From: CAZKSN01 sp964555585
GTDB taxonomy: Bacteria > Bacillota_I > Bacilli_A > RF39 > UBA660
DNA: 22,367 nt
Direction of reading: 5' to 3'
NCBI GenBank assembly: GCA_964555585.1
Contig: CAZKSN010000014.1
Location: 1-22,367, forward strand
The notes below the pieces were generated by a model. The model saw only the letters and a program-made list of their open reading frames with translations, did no database searches and had not been told where the DNA came from. The position numbers and the translations under genes are program-made. Positions 1 to 8,133 of this stretch are shown here, piece by piece; the stretch's first letter is position 1; every line of letters begins with the position of its first letter.

Positions 1-62
1 GGATTCGAACCCACGACCCACTGATTAAGAGTCAGTTGCTCTACCAACTGAGCTAAGGGGAC
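1..62 (-). tRNA. tRNA-Lys (anticodon CTT), 3' end cut by window edge
   Basis: Read on the minus strand, the sequence starts GTCCCCTTAGCTCAGTTGG (acceptor and D-arm). It continues with an anticodon stem CTGAC/GTCAG-type around loop CTCTTAA, so the anticodon is CTT (Lys), and then the T-arm motif GGTTCGAATCC. The 3' acceptor strand and CCA lie outside the window. A promoter sits about 20 bases upstream. The next gene on this strand may be a further tRNA beyond the edge. Confidence 0.95.
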
Positions 63-82
63 ATAAAAATAATTACTTAGAT

Positions 83-110
83 ATTATATCATATTTGTTT
101 GAATTTGTAA
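83..110 (-). promoter_or_regulatory. Promoter of tRNA-Lys
   Basis: On the minus strand there is TTACAA (-35), a 16-base spacer and TATAAT (-10), with a TG extension giving TGATATAAT. The -10 ends 20 bases before the tRNA 5' end, leaving a leader of about 14 nt. Positions 72-96 are identical to 12240-12264 in front of tRNA-Leu. Confidence 0.75.
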
Positions 111-118
111 TTATTTTT

Positions 119-2488
119 TTATCTTTTTATAGTTGTTTCTTCTTGTGTTTGAGCATTTATATAATTAATTATATCAGTATTAGAGATATTCAATCTATTT
201 TGCTGTAATAATTCTTTTAACACTTTAGAGTACTTTGACATTTCCTCTTTTGCTCTTTGATCATAATCTAATCCGTTAACATCAATCTGACCATCTTTTC
301 CTATACCGATATACCAATCATTGTTGCATGCAATTAAATTATATTTATTTAGCACATCAACATTTTTATATTCAACTTTGTTTTCAGTGTTTGTATAATC
401 AATATTGTTTACCAGTTCATTTATAGATTTATTTTTCTCTTCATCTAATTCAGGTTTTATTACCTTAATAGGTTTTCTTGGATCTTCATATACTGCTTCT
501 GCATCATATTCTTGAATCTTATCAATTGTAAAATCTTTTGCTGTTGCTAAGATAGTTTGATTATCTATTGCATCACTGTATATTCTTTTTTGTGCTGGCA
601 AAGGTAATTTTGGTGTATTTAATTTGTCTCCCTTCAATTTCACTTTAGAATATTTATCACCTACTGTAACTAGGTTGACCGGTTTAGATTCTAGAGATGT
701 GGCATCTATAAACTGTCTGGCTGCTTTCTGATAACATTCCTGAAAATCATCAAGATATTTTCTTGAAGTTCCAACAATCTCAACATTATCAAAACATATA
801 GTACTTCCATTTCTCCATACCCAGCTTTGAGCTAATATTTCTCCATCTTTCTTTAATACAAAAATTCTACCATCTTTATTTGTTACGGAATGTTCTAAGG
901 CAGATTCGCTTGCGCCATTGATTGTAAAGCAGCAATTCGTAATATAACCGACATTCATTTGATTTGGATCAGTTAAATCTAAAATTTCATATTCAAAATT
1001 TTTTGAATTCCCCTTTATTTTTGGTATAGAGGAATGAGTTCTTTTTTTCATTTTATCATCCAATTCAAAAACTTTCTTCATTACTTCCTTACTTAAGCCC
1101 GCAAACTTTAATACAGGTTTTAAATGTTCTCTATCCGGAGCTAATTTAGGTACCAGATTATTCATTTGCTTTTTAATGTTTTCTACTGAAATTACTCCAC
1201 CTAAAGAATCATAAATAATATCCCATTCATTGATTAATCTTGAAAAAGGTATGTCTTCCGGTTTGATTTCCTCACTTATTATTTTCTTAATATTTGCAGT
1301 ATTATCATTTTTTCCGTTTGCAAATAAAAATGATAATAATTTTCTTCTTTTTTCATCAAATTGAGGTGTAGCATTCAATGTAGGAATACTCACATTAGTT
1401 ATATCAATTTCATCAAACATATTTTCCAATTGAGAGTAATTAATCGTTCCGTATTCTCCAGCAATTAAATCCATGGTATTTTGCATGCCTACTGTTAGAT
1501 ACATATTAACTAAAGTTTTTTGTTCAAACCAGTCTAATTTAATATCATTATAATCAGAGTCAATATCTTCTTGAGATTTATAATACATCTCCTTAAATAA
1601 ATTAATTATTTGATTTATATCCTTTGTATTTATATTCTTAATCATATTTACATCAAGAGAAGATAAAGAATTATCTCTTTTTCTATTGTAAGAAACAATG
1701 AATGAAGGATGAAAATATTCAATATCATAAAAATAATTCGCAAAGTCATGAGGTGATAAATTACCTTTTTCTGTTATTTCAATCATTCTTAATATATTTT
1801 TTTCCAATTCTTCAACAGATATTTTATTTTCTTCTTCAATAAAATTCTTTTTCATTAAAGCAATGGTGTTTTCTCTAAAAGCTTCTTTTAATCTATTTAA
1901 TTCATTTTCATCAATGTTGTTTTTTAATTCATTATATAAAACAGAATAGTACCAGGCATTAGCAGGAGAAAAATCATTTGATATTCTTTCCATAATCTGA
2001 CTTATATTTATATTGCTGTTTTTTAAATCATCCTGAATTTTTATTTTTAATCTTTCTGAAATATTATTAAATAAATTATTATCTGCTGTAAAAATATTAC
2101 TTTTAATATGTGTCGGATTACTTACAAAATAATTTATAACAAATTCTTTTAATTCAGAACTTTCTGATAGATTCAAATTATTTATTTGACTTAGATATAA
2201 ATAATAGTTTAAATGATTATATTGCATTTCAGAATTATTACTTCTTATATATTCAAACCATTTGCTTTCAAAAAGATTAATTATTTGAGCTTTCTGAGTT
2301 TCAATAATATGCTCAATTAATGGATAATATTTAATTGCGGAATTTTCCAAGTTTTCTTCAGTTTCAAATATTTTTAATAATAATCCTTCATCATTAATAA
2401 TTAATTTTACCAAAGGATTAATTAAGCTAGTTTTTTCATTACTTAATTTAATAAAAGCATCCCAAATTAATTTTTGTTTTAATGTCAT
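119..2488 (-). CDS. Large hypothetical protein with a PcfJ/GNAT-like core
   Basis: A 789-aa soluble protein with no signal peptide or membrane segment. I do not recognise a named family over its full length. Residues 1-450 are rich in Asn, Ile, Leu and Glu and look largely helical. A conserved-looking core at about 510-600 has a Cys pair (TNCC), then a run with alternating strand character (GRIFVLKKDGEILAQSWVWR, then FDNVEIVG). That pattern recalls the compact fold of PcfJ-like or GNAT-like domains in plasmid and phage proteins; this is inference. The tail (about 650-789) is charged, with a short YNLIACNNDWYIGIGKDGQ segment. The start is supported by AGAGG about 7 bases before the ATG. It is transcribed alone from a TGATATAAT promoter. 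No function is proposed. Confidence 0.85.
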   Translation of the reverse strand: MTLKQKLIWDAFIKLSNEKTSLINPLVKLIINDEGLLLKIFETEENLENSAIKYYPLIEHIIETQKAQIINLFESKWFEYIRSNNSEMQYNHLNYYLYLSQINNLNLSESSELKEFVINYFVSNPTHIKSNIFTADNNLFNNISERLKIKIQDDLKNSNINISQIMERISNDFSPANAWYYSVLYNELKNNIDENELNRLKEAFRENTIALMKKNFIEEENKISVEELEKNILRMIEITEKGNLSPHDFANYFYDIEYFHPSFIVSYNRKRDNSLSSLDVNMIKNINTKDINQIINLFKEMYYKSQEDIDSDYNDIKLDWFEQKTLVNMYLTVGMQNTMDLIAGEYGTINYSQLENMFDEIDITNVSIPTLNATPQFDEKRRKLLSFLFANGKNDNTANIKKIISEEIKPEDIPFSRLINEWDIIYDSLGGVISVENIKKQMNNLVPKLAPDREHLKPVLKFAGLSKEVMKKVFELDDKMKKRTHSSIPKIKGNSKNFEYEILDLTDPNQMNVGYITNCCFTINGASESALEHSVTNKDGRIFVLKKDGEILAQSWVWRNGSTICFDNVEIVGTSRKYLDDFQECYQKAARQFIDATSLESKPVNLVTVGDKYSKVKLKGDKLNTPKLPLPAQKRIYSDAIDNQTILATAKDFTIDKIQEYDAEAVYEDPRKPIKVIKPELDEEKNKSINELVNNIDYTNTENKVEYKNVDVLNKYNLIACNNDWYIGIGKDGQIDVNGLDYDQRAKEEMSKYSKVLKELLQQNRLNISNTDIINYINAQTQEETTIKR

Positions 2489-2505
2489 AACAACCTCTAT
2501 TATAA

Positions 2506-2514
2506 ATTATATCA
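2506..2514 (-). promoter_or_regulatory. Extended -10 promoter of the 789-aa gene
   Basis: TGATATAAT on the minus strand, 18 bases before the start codon at 2488. The -35 position is only T-rich (TTTTAT), so the TG extension probably does the work. The leader is very short and carries AGAGG. Confidence 0.6.
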
Positions 2515-2534
2515 AAATTGAAATAAAAATAAAA

Positions 2535-3818
2535 TTATTTTATATCTCTTATGATTTCTCCTGCCTTTAAAATGACATTCTTATATTTAGCCAAATCAGA
2601 CAGAGTCACTAGCTGATATCCCAGTGCTTTTAATTCAGGAATAACAATTTTAGCCGCTTCAACACTTTCAGGATATATATCATGCATTACTATTATTGCA
2701 CCATCATAGACCTTATCTATTATATGCTTTGCTATTTTTTCTGGATTTCTTGATAGCCAATCATTTGTATCAATACTCCATAATATTAAAGGATATGGAG
2801 CCATTTCTGTAAGTCTGGAATCTATACTTCCATATGGTGGTCTTAAATATTTTAAGTTTTCTCCAGTAATCTCATTATATAGTATTGTTACAGAATTTAT
2901 TTCCTCTTCAAGTTCATCTTGTGTAATATTGACAAGATTCTTATGAGAATAAGAATGACTTCCAATTTCATTGCCACTAGCATATACACCCTTTACTATT
3001 CCCTGATTATATTTCATTCTGTTGCCTATCATAAAGAATGTTGCCTTTGAGTTATTGAGTTTTAATACATCTATCATGTCAAAAGTATATTCACTTGGTC
3101 CGTCATCAAAGGTTAAAGCCACCATTTTTTCATTTATATTTATACTGTATTCCTCGTAATATACATCTTCAATAAGTGAAATAGTAATGTATGGCTCATA
3201 ATCTATAGAGTCATTGAACTTTATATTATTAAAATATATAGTAATCAAATCTTCATTTATATCATAGATAAAATCATTCAGATCATTATTAATGATTTTT
3301 TCGCTTATTGATGAAGGATATTTATTTGTAATGGAATAATTGATTTTGTTTTGAAGTACATCTTTGTTATATAATTCAGTTATTTTAGATATTTTATAAT
3401 CGTTTAGATTAATTAATATATTTTTATATTTATCATTTTCATTCAGACTGTTGTTTATTGAAAAAAATATATTAAGATACTCATCAATGAAACTCAATTT
3501 ATAATTCATAGCTAATATATTGCTTTCTCTATTCTTTTCTTCAACATCTTCCTTAAAATCTTTAATATAATTAAAAACATAATCGCTTATAATATTATTT
3601 ATATTTAAATTATTAAATTTAGGATATAACACATGTATATTATAATTATCTGATTCATCAATTATTTCTCTCTTTTTATATGAATTATTGTCATATGAAA
3701 AAATACCATTGTATTGATTGATGAATATTATTTTTGCAAATAGCAGGATTACAAATAGCAAAACAATGCAAATTATAAATTTTATAATATTATGTCTGGC
3801 ATTGAACCAATTTATCAT
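2535..3818 (-). CDS. Membrane-anchored polysaccharide (peptidoglycan) deacetylase, NodB domain
   Basis: A 427-aa protein with one N-terminal membrane segment (about 13-33) and the rest extracellular. Its middle (about 55-225) resembles the DUF4163/DUF3298 region that precedes NodB in PdaC-type enzymes; this is inference. The C-terminal NodB domain (about 230-415) has all five family motifs: TFDDGP with the metal and catalytic Asp pair, HSYSH with two metal-binding His, RPPYGS, WSIDTNDW, and IIVMHD with the distal catalytic His. The family removes N-acetyl groups from GlcNAc or MurNAc using a divalent metal, commonly giving lysozyme resistance. The motifs are intact, so an active enzyme is expected; which sugar it acts on cannot be told. 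AAAGGAGAG precedes the ATG. The gene is monocistronic and downstream of hsp20 but separated from it by a terminator. Its presence argues that the organism has a cell wall. Confidence 0.93.
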   Translation of the reverse strand: MINWFNARHNIIKFIICIVLLFVILLFAKIIFINQYNGIFSYDNNSYKKREIIDESDNYNIHVLYPKFNNLNINNIISDYVFNYIKDFKEDVEEKNRESNILAMNYKLSFIDEYLNIFFSINNSLNENDKYKNILINLNDYKISKITELYNKDVLQNKINYSITNKYPSSISEKIINNDLNDFIYDINEDLITIYFNNIKFNDSIDYEPYITISLIEDVYYEEYSININEKMVALTFDDGPSEYTFDMIDVLKLNNSKATFFMIGNRMKYNQGIVKGVYASGNEIGSHSYSHKNLVNITQDELEEEINSVTILYNEITGENLKYLRPPYGSIDSRLTEMAPYPLILWSIDTNDWLSRNPEKIAKHIIDKVYDGAIIVMHDIYPESVEAAKIVIPELKALGYQLVTLSDLAKYKNVILKAGEIIRDIK

Positions 3819-3891
3819 AAACTCTCCTTTATAATATATAGTATAATTTAATTATATAATATTATTTTATTTTTTAAAATTATTATTTAAT

Positions 3892-3919
3892 AAAAAAACG
3901 GACTTAAACAGTCCATTTT
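3892..3919 (-). terminator. Intrinsic terminator of hsp20
   Basis: On the minus strand the stem GGACT/AGTCC (3900-3904 with 3910-3914) and a 5-nt loop are followed by a run of seven T. It lies just after the hsp20 stop codon. Confidence 0.8.
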
Positions 3920-3923
3920 TACA

Positions 3924-4313
3924 TTATTTAATATCAATTATCTTTTTGGTGTCTTTTTCTTCTTCCTTAGGAACAGATATTTTTAATACTCCATGATTAA
4001 AATCTGCTACTATTTCATCAGGATTTACTTCACCTACATAGAAACTTCTCTTATATTCTCTAGAATATCTTTCTTTTCTAATATAAGTTTTAGTTTCATC
4101 TTTCTTTTCCTCATTTTTTGAAATTGAAATTGAAAGATTGCCATTGTCAAATTCAATTTTCAAATCATTCTTGTCAAATCCATGAGCATCCATTTCAATG
4201 AAATATTTTCCATCTTTTTCGTAGATATCACATTTTAAATTTGACTCTCTGTTTGCAGGTAAGAAATCCTCTAATACATCATCCAAAAAGAAATTTCTTG
4301 GTATTAAATTCAT
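3924..4313 (-). CDS. hsp20: Small heat-shock protein, Hsp20/alpha-crystallin family
   Basis: At 129 aa this is the usual size of bacterial sHsps. A short N-terminal arm (1-25, starting MNLIPRNFF) is followed by the alpha-crystallin domain. Typical strands are visible: KCDIYEKDGKYFIEMDAHGFDKNDLKIE, then the Y-R-KERYSREYKRSFYV segment and the A-x-x-x-G-V-L motif as ADFNHGVLKISVPK, near the C-terminus. The family holds unfolding proteins in an ATP-independent way. The gene is single, ends in its own terminator and starts from a sigma-A-type promoter overlapped by a perfect CIRCE operator, so repression by HrcA is expected. GGAG lies before the ATG. Direct HrcA control of hsp20 is less common than of groES/groEL or dnaK. 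Confidence 0.96.
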   Translation of the reverse strand: MNLIPRNFFLDDVLEDFLPANRESNLKCDIYEKDGKYFIEMDAHGFDKNDLKIEFDNGNLSISISKNEEKKDETKTYIRKERYSREYKRSFYVGEVNPDEIVADFNHGVLKISVPKEEEKDTKKIIDIK

Positions 4314-4335
4314 ATATCATTTCTCCTTCATTTTA

Positions 4336-4364
4336 ATATTATCACATGATTTAGCACTTGTCAA
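4336..4364 (-). promoter_or_regulatory. hsp20 promoter (TTGACA-17-TAATAT)
   Basis: On the minus strand a consensus -35 TTGACA (4359-4364), a 17-base spacer and -10 TAATAT (4336-4341). The -35 lies inside the CIRCE dyad, so bound HrcA would block polymerase. This is one of the few consensus -35 boxes in the window. Confidence 0.88.
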
Positions 4365-4377
4365 TAGTAAGTGCTAA
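4351..4377. promoter_or_regulatory. CIRCE operator (HrcA site)
   Basis: TTAGCACTT, nine bases, AAGTGCTAA: a perfect 9-9-9 inverted repeat. The classical CIRCE element is TTAGCACTC-N9-GAGTGCTAA; here the inner base of each arm is changed in a compensating way. It overlaps the hsp20 -35 box and ends 15 bases before the -35 of the divergent glycosyltransferase gene, so it could touch both promoters. Confidence 0.93.
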
Positions 4378-4392
4378 AATATTTTATATGGT

Positions 4393-4420
4393 TTTACAAT
4401 TTAAATTAGTATGATATAAT
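4393..4420 (+). promoter_or_regulatory. Promoter of the GT2 gene
   Basis: TTTACA, 16 bases, TATAAT with a TG extension (TGATATAAT). Transcription should start near 4427. A theoretical TTG start at 4421 therefore lies at the transcription start and cannot be the translation start. Confidence 0.8.
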
Positions 4421-4444
4421 TTGAGAATAAGAAGGAGTTTTTTT

Positions 4445-5938
4445 ATGCTGAATTTTTTAAATGATGCTATTGTTTATATAGGTGATTCATATTATAGATA
4501 TAAGACTTTTTATAATATTATTGGAACTGTAATTACTACTCTATTGCTATATAAGAATGCATATTTTATTATTGGAATATTTTTTACAAGAAAATTTAAG
4601 CCTGCAAAGAATAATCATAAGTATGCCATTTTAATTGCTGCAAGGAATGAAGAATTTGTAATTGGAAATTTACTTGAAAGTATTAATCTGCAGGATTATC
4701 CAAAAGAATTAATAACAACATTTGTGGTAGCTGATAACTGCACTGATAATACTGCTCAGATAGCAAGAAATTACGGAGCAATCTGTTATGAAAGATTTGA
4801 TGATGAGCATAAAACTAAAGGTTTTGCATTGCAATATTTATGTGAAAGAATTGAAGAAGATTATGGACGTATGAATTATGAAGCTTACTTTATTTTTGAT
4901 GCCGACAATTTATTGAATACTAATTACATATCAAAAATGAATGATGCTTTTGATGCCGGTGAAAAAATTGTCACTTCATATCGTAATACAAAAAATTTTA
5001 ATGATAATTGGATAGCTTCAACTTATGGGCTTCATTGGATCAGATCAATAAGAGCAAATCATAGAGCTAGATCTGTCTTAAGATTGGCGACAAATATTCA
5101 GGGTACTGGTTTCTTATTCACCAACGAAATAATTAAAAATGGCTGGAAATATACTTCTTTGACAGAAGATAGAGCCTTAACTGCAGATGCCGTGGCACAG
5201 GGTTATAGAATCAGTTATAATAATGAAGCGGAATTTTTTGATGAACAGCCTACTAGCTTAAAAATAGCTTTAAGACAGCGTTTACGTTGGTCCAGGGGTC
5301 ATTTAGAAGCCTTTGTTGAAACTGGTCCATATTTATTTTTAAATATATTTTTAGGAAAATTATTTGTAAAAACAAAGTGGCATCATGAAGAAATTAAAAA
5401 ACCAAAAACTTTTAAAAATATTTTATTATCAGTTATTGAATCAATAAGACATCGTTTTGCTTCTTTTGATACTTTAATGCAGTTAACTCCTTTTGTCATT
5501 ATTAATATTGTGAAATGGATTATTATCCCATTATTTATGGGTTCATGCTATTTTTACATAAATGGTATTAATGATATAAACTTATTTGCTGGAAATTTAT
5601 ATTTTGCAAAAATTATTAATTATTTTCTTGATGTTAAATTAAGTATATTACCGGGTATAAATGCATTTTTAATTGGATTATTGATAACTATATGGCTAAG
5701 ATTATTCTATAGAATTTGTGCATATTTTAATAATATTTGGCTTTCAGTGTATTTGTTTTTTATTGAAAGAAAGAAAATTATTCATATTTCTCTTTTAAAG
5801 AAGATATTATATTGTTTTACATGGCCTACTTTTGATATTATTGGAAGATACACTATTTATTTAGCTATATTTAAAAAGGTTACTTGGAAACCAATACCGC
5901 ATTTAAGTAAAGTTTCAATTAATGATTTAAAAAAATAA
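4445..5938 (+). CDS. Processive family 2 glycosyltransferase, membrane-bound
   Basis: A 497-aa protein. The start chosen is the ATG at 4445 because GAAGGAG lies 7 bases before it; a longer TTG reading would begin at the promoter. An N-terminal membrane segment (about 22-47) is followed by the GT-A domain with ILIAARNEE (62-70), ADNCTDNT (96-103), the metal-binding FDADN (151-155), TEDRALTAD with the catalytic-base Glu-Asp (240-248) and QRLRW (278-282), the Q-x-x-R-W signature of processive enzymes such as cellulose or hyaluronan synthase and poly-GlcNAc synthases. Several membrane segments follow (about 345-370, 405-430, 430-450). It should polymerise or transfer a sugar from a nucleotide donor at the cytoplasmic membrane. 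Product and acceptor are unknown, and no partner exopolysaccharide genes are nearby. It is divergent from hsp20 and ends in a strong terminator. Confidence 0.92.
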   Translation: MLNFLNDAIVYIGDSYYRYKTFYNIIGTVITTLLLYKNAYFIIGIFFTRKFKPAKNNHKYAILIAARNEEFVIGNLLESINLQDYPKELITTFVVADNCTDNTAQIARNYGAICYERFDDEHKTKGFALQYLCERIEEDYGRMNYEAYFIFDADNLLNTNYISKMNDAFDAGEKIVTSYRNTKNFNDNWIASTYGLHWIRSIRANHRARSVLRLATNIQGTGFLFTNEIIKNGWKYTSLTEDRALTADAVAQGYRISYNNEAEFFDEQPTSLKIALRQRLRWSRGHLEAFVETGPYLFLNIFLGKLFVKTKWHHEEIKKPKTFKNILLSVIESIRHRFASFDTLMQLTPFVIINIVKWIIIPLFMGSCYFYINGINDINLFAGNLYFAKIINYFLDVKLSILPGINAFLIGLLITIWLRLFYRICAYFNNIWLSVYLFFIERKKIIHISLLKKILYCFTWPTFDIIGRYTIYLAIFKKVTWKPIPHLSKVSINDLKK

Positions 5939-5958
5939 ACTTTTACAGTTTATTTTTT
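5929..5958 (+). terminator. Bidirectional terminator between convergent genes
   Basis: An AAATAAAC/GTTTATTT stem (5933-5940 with 5948-5955) has a 7-nt loop, a T run on the plus strand and an A run before it. It therefore also serves the minus-strand gene ending at 5977. The GT2 stop codon is inside the 5' arm. Confidence 0.8.
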
Positions 5959-5976
5959 TTATGTGTTTTAAAGTAA

Positions 5977-6762
5977 TTATATTTGTTTATTAACTCTTGA
6001 AAAACCTTCAGCTTTCAATAAATTTACAAACTCTGGATTTCCAATTATTTCTCCGTTTATTTTTCCTAAATCTATTTTTTCTTTTAATTCAATTATTTCT
6101 TCTATAGATTTGTCTAATAGTATTCTATTATCAGTCAAATCTAAATATTCTACTCTTTCAAATTTAAAACAAGAATATAATTTAGACATAATATGTTTTA
6201 TATCCTCAGCTGTAATTTGTAATTCATTTTTATTAGGTTTAATATATTGCATACCATTGTAGTAGTTATTTTTATAATTATTTAAATATTTATTTAACTC
6301 TGATAAAGACAATTTTTTTGTTTTTAATGCTTTTTTAATTATTATATATAGTCTTGGAAAATATCTGACCATTGCATCAATATCCTGATATCTGTTTCCG
6401 ACAAATACAGAAAACATGGATTTTGGTTCTATTTTAGGCTGTTTTTTAATATGATAATCCATTATTTCCTTATTGGCCTCTCCCTCAAATATTCCATCTA
6501 TATCATTAAATTGAGGTGAACCTGCAAAAATAAAACTATTAAAAGATTCATTTTTAACATCAGAGTATTTTTCCTTTAACTCTTCTAATAATATAAGTAA
6601 TTTTTCTTCATCAAATTTCACTTCATATACTCTTAATATATTATTAATGTATACTGGTAATATTTGATTCTCAGAATTTTCTTTAGGGTTATTAATTTTA
6701 ATTTCTATTTTAATACTTCCTAAATCAGCTGGTAATAGTTTATTAATGTCTAATTTATTCAT
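5977..6762 (-). CDS. Hypothetical protein
   Basis: A 261-aa soluble protein of no family I recognise. The ATG at 6762 is preferred: AGGAG directly abuts an earlier ATG at 6771 (zero spacing) but is 9 bases from this one. The N-terminal part (MNKLDINKLLPADLGSIKIE) is strand-rich, a central FAGSPQFNDIDGIFEGEAN segment is acidic, and residues 120-190 are helical and Lys-rich. The C-terminal half has regular YLDLTDNRILLDKS-type text that could be a short leucine-rich-like turn. No signal peptide, membrane segment or metal motif is visible. It is transcribed alone from the promoter at 6783-6811, with a terminator after the stop. Confidence 0.75.
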   Translation of the reverse strand: MNKLDINKLLPADLGSIKIEIKINNPKENSENQILPVYINNILRVYEVKFDEEKLLILLEELKEKYSDVKNESFNSFIFAGSPQFNDIDGIFEGEANKEIMDYHIKKQPKIEPKSMFSVFVGNRYQDIDAMVRYFPRLYIIIKKALKTKKLSLSELNKYLNNYKNNYYNGMQYIKPNKNELQITAEDIKHIMSKLYSCFKFERVEYLDLTDNRILLDKSIEEIIELKEKIDLGKINGEIIGNPEFVNLLKAEGFSRVNKQI

Positions 6763-6782
6763 TTTTTTCATCTCCTAAATAT

Positions 6783-6811
6783 ATAATATCACAGTAATAA
6801 CTCTATGTTTA
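6783..6811 (-). promoter_or_regulatory. Promoter of the 261-aa hypothetical gene
   Basis: On the minus strand TAAACA, a 17-base spacer and TATTAT with a TG extension. The -35 overlaps the last bases of the upstream DUF2284-like gene, so the two genes are probably separate units. Confidence 0.6.
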
Positions 6812-7408
6812 TCTTTTTTTTAATTTTCTGGTTAAATTTTCTTCATTTAAAAAACAAAAATCATCTCTTAATGGAATAGCCGCAAAAGAAATTCTATGCG
6901 TGATTTCCTCAGGTGGCCATTCTAAATATATTCCCACTTCTTTTAATGTTGCAGTAACATCTACTCCTAATGCTTCAGGAGTAATAGCAATATATTCTCT
7001 TCCATATATATTATAGAATTTTTCAATTTCTGCTTCATGTTGACTAATTACACCATTTTGCCAATGTCTTGAGTTTTTAATTTCATATTCTGTCCAAGTG
7101 GGTTGCAGTTCTCTTCTTTTTCTGTAATGATCTCCTATTCTAAAAGGAGTATCAATTAAATATATATCTTTACTCATATCAAAAACCTGATCGTACATGG
7201 GTATTTTTGGAGGACATATTTCTTTTTCACCATATTTTAGACATCCTCTTCTATGATTATGGTATTTTTTTACGCATAATCCTCTTGGTGAAAAACATTT
7301 ATTATTTTTATATAATTCACAATTAAAACAATCTTGTTGTTTTCCAGATAACAAGCATGAAGGATATACAATAACGGGATTAATTTTTAAATATTCTTTT
7401 TCTTCCAT
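6809..7408 (-). CDS. Cys-rich predicted metal-binding protein, DUF2284-like
   Basis: A 199-aa protein. The N-terminal half carries many Cys: PSCLLSGKQQDCFNCELYKNNKCFSPRGLC, then HNHRRGCLKYGEKEICPPKIP. The C-x-x-Y-G...CPP pattern is that of DUF2284, a family of predicted Fe-S or zinc-binding proteins. The C-terminal half (EALGVDVTATLKEVGIYLEWPPEEITH) also fits that family, in which a late GI-x-L-x-W segment is common. Biochemical role unknown. No Shine-Dalgarno sequence is visible before the ATG; a TGATAGAAT box ends only 10 bases before it, so the message may be leaderless, or the gene may be read from the gene upstream, which ends 43 bases away. Confidence 0.75.
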   Translation of the reverse strand: MEEKEYLKINPVIVYPSCLLSGKQQDCFNCELYKNNKCFSPRGLCVKKYHNHRRGCLKYGEKEICPPKIPMYDQVFDMSKDIYLIDTPFRIGDHYRKRRELQPTWTEYEIKNSRHWQNGVISQHEAEIEKFYNIYGREYIAITPEALGVDVTATLKEVGIYLEWPPEEITHRISFAAIPLRDDFCFLNEENLTRKLKKR

Positions 7409-7418
7409 AATGATTTAT

Positions 7419-7427
7419 ATTCTATCA
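7419..7427 (-). promoter_or_regulatory. Possible extended -10 of the DUF2284-like gene
   Basis: TGATAGAAT on the minus strand ends 10 bases before the start codon, which puts transcription at or within about 4 bases of the ATG. No convincing -35 is present. Confidence 0.35.
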
Positions 7428-7451
7428 CAAAAAAATAAATATAACTATTAC

Positions 7452-8132
7452 TTAATTTACTACTTTTCTTAATATATTTAAATCATCTTGATTGATTTTC
7501 TCAAAAATCAAATTTGCTTTTTTTAATTTAAAATATGAATAACTTAAGGCAGATAAATGCAAATGGATAATATTTTTATTTTTATTATTAAAGTGAGCAG
7601 TAACATCAAAATTGAAATTTAAATTTTCAACATTATAAGTTATAACTCCAAAATTCTTAAAAATAATATTCCAAATTATATAGTGAGCACTTACTCCACT
7701 CATAAGAAATTTAGAGTAATAATTAGTTAATTTTATATACCCTATTAATATTTGCTTTTCGTATATATCAGCTATGTTTTTATTTAATTTATTACTTTTT
7801 AAATCATTGACTTTATTAATTGTGTCTAATGCCTTTAAATTTATATCTTCAAAAAACATCTCCATTCGTATGTTTTGAATATGATTTTCATTAGGATAAA
7901 TATTGAATTCATTTGATAGCTGTTTATCAATACTGTATGAATAAGTAAAGACTTCAATTATCTCCTGATTGGCTATATTTTTCAGCTTATCCATTTGTTC
8001 AAATAAATTTTCATCGTAACTGACATAAACAGGATAATGCTTTTCTGTTTTCTTATTACACATTACAATCATGTGAGAATAGTTACTGGCCTCTTCATCC
8101 ATAAACCATTTTTTTACAGTATCCTTATCCAT
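7452..8132 (-). CDS. Hypothetical protein coupled to the DUF2441-like gene
   Basis: A 226-aa soluble protein I do not recognise. The ATG at 8132 is chosen because GAAGGAAG lies about 7 bases before it and because it starts one base after the TGA stop of the upstream gene (TGAAATG); a longer reading would overlap that gene by about 40 bases. The N-terminal region has DEEASNYSHMIVMCNKKTEKHYPVYVSYDENL, a strand-turn-strand segment. The middle is helical (IADIYEKQILIGYIKLTNYYSK), and the C-terminal part has NFNFDVTAHFNNKNKNIIHLHLSAL. It is tightly co-translated with the ART-like gene, so it could be its partner, for instance an immunity or antitoxin protein, but nothing in the sequence proves this. 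Confidence 0.75.
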   Translation of the reverse strand: MDKDTVKKWFMDEEASNYSHMIVMCNKKTEKHYPVYVSYDENLFEQMDKLKNIANQEIIEVFTYSYSIDKQLSNEFNIYPNENHIQNIRMEMFFEDINLKALDTINKVNDLKSNKLNKNIADIYEKQILIGYIKLTNYYSKFLMSGVSAHYIIWNIIFKNFGVITYNVENLNFNFDVTAHFNNKNKNIIHLHLSALSYSYFKLKKANLIFEKINQDDLNILRKVVN

Positions 8133-8133
8133 T

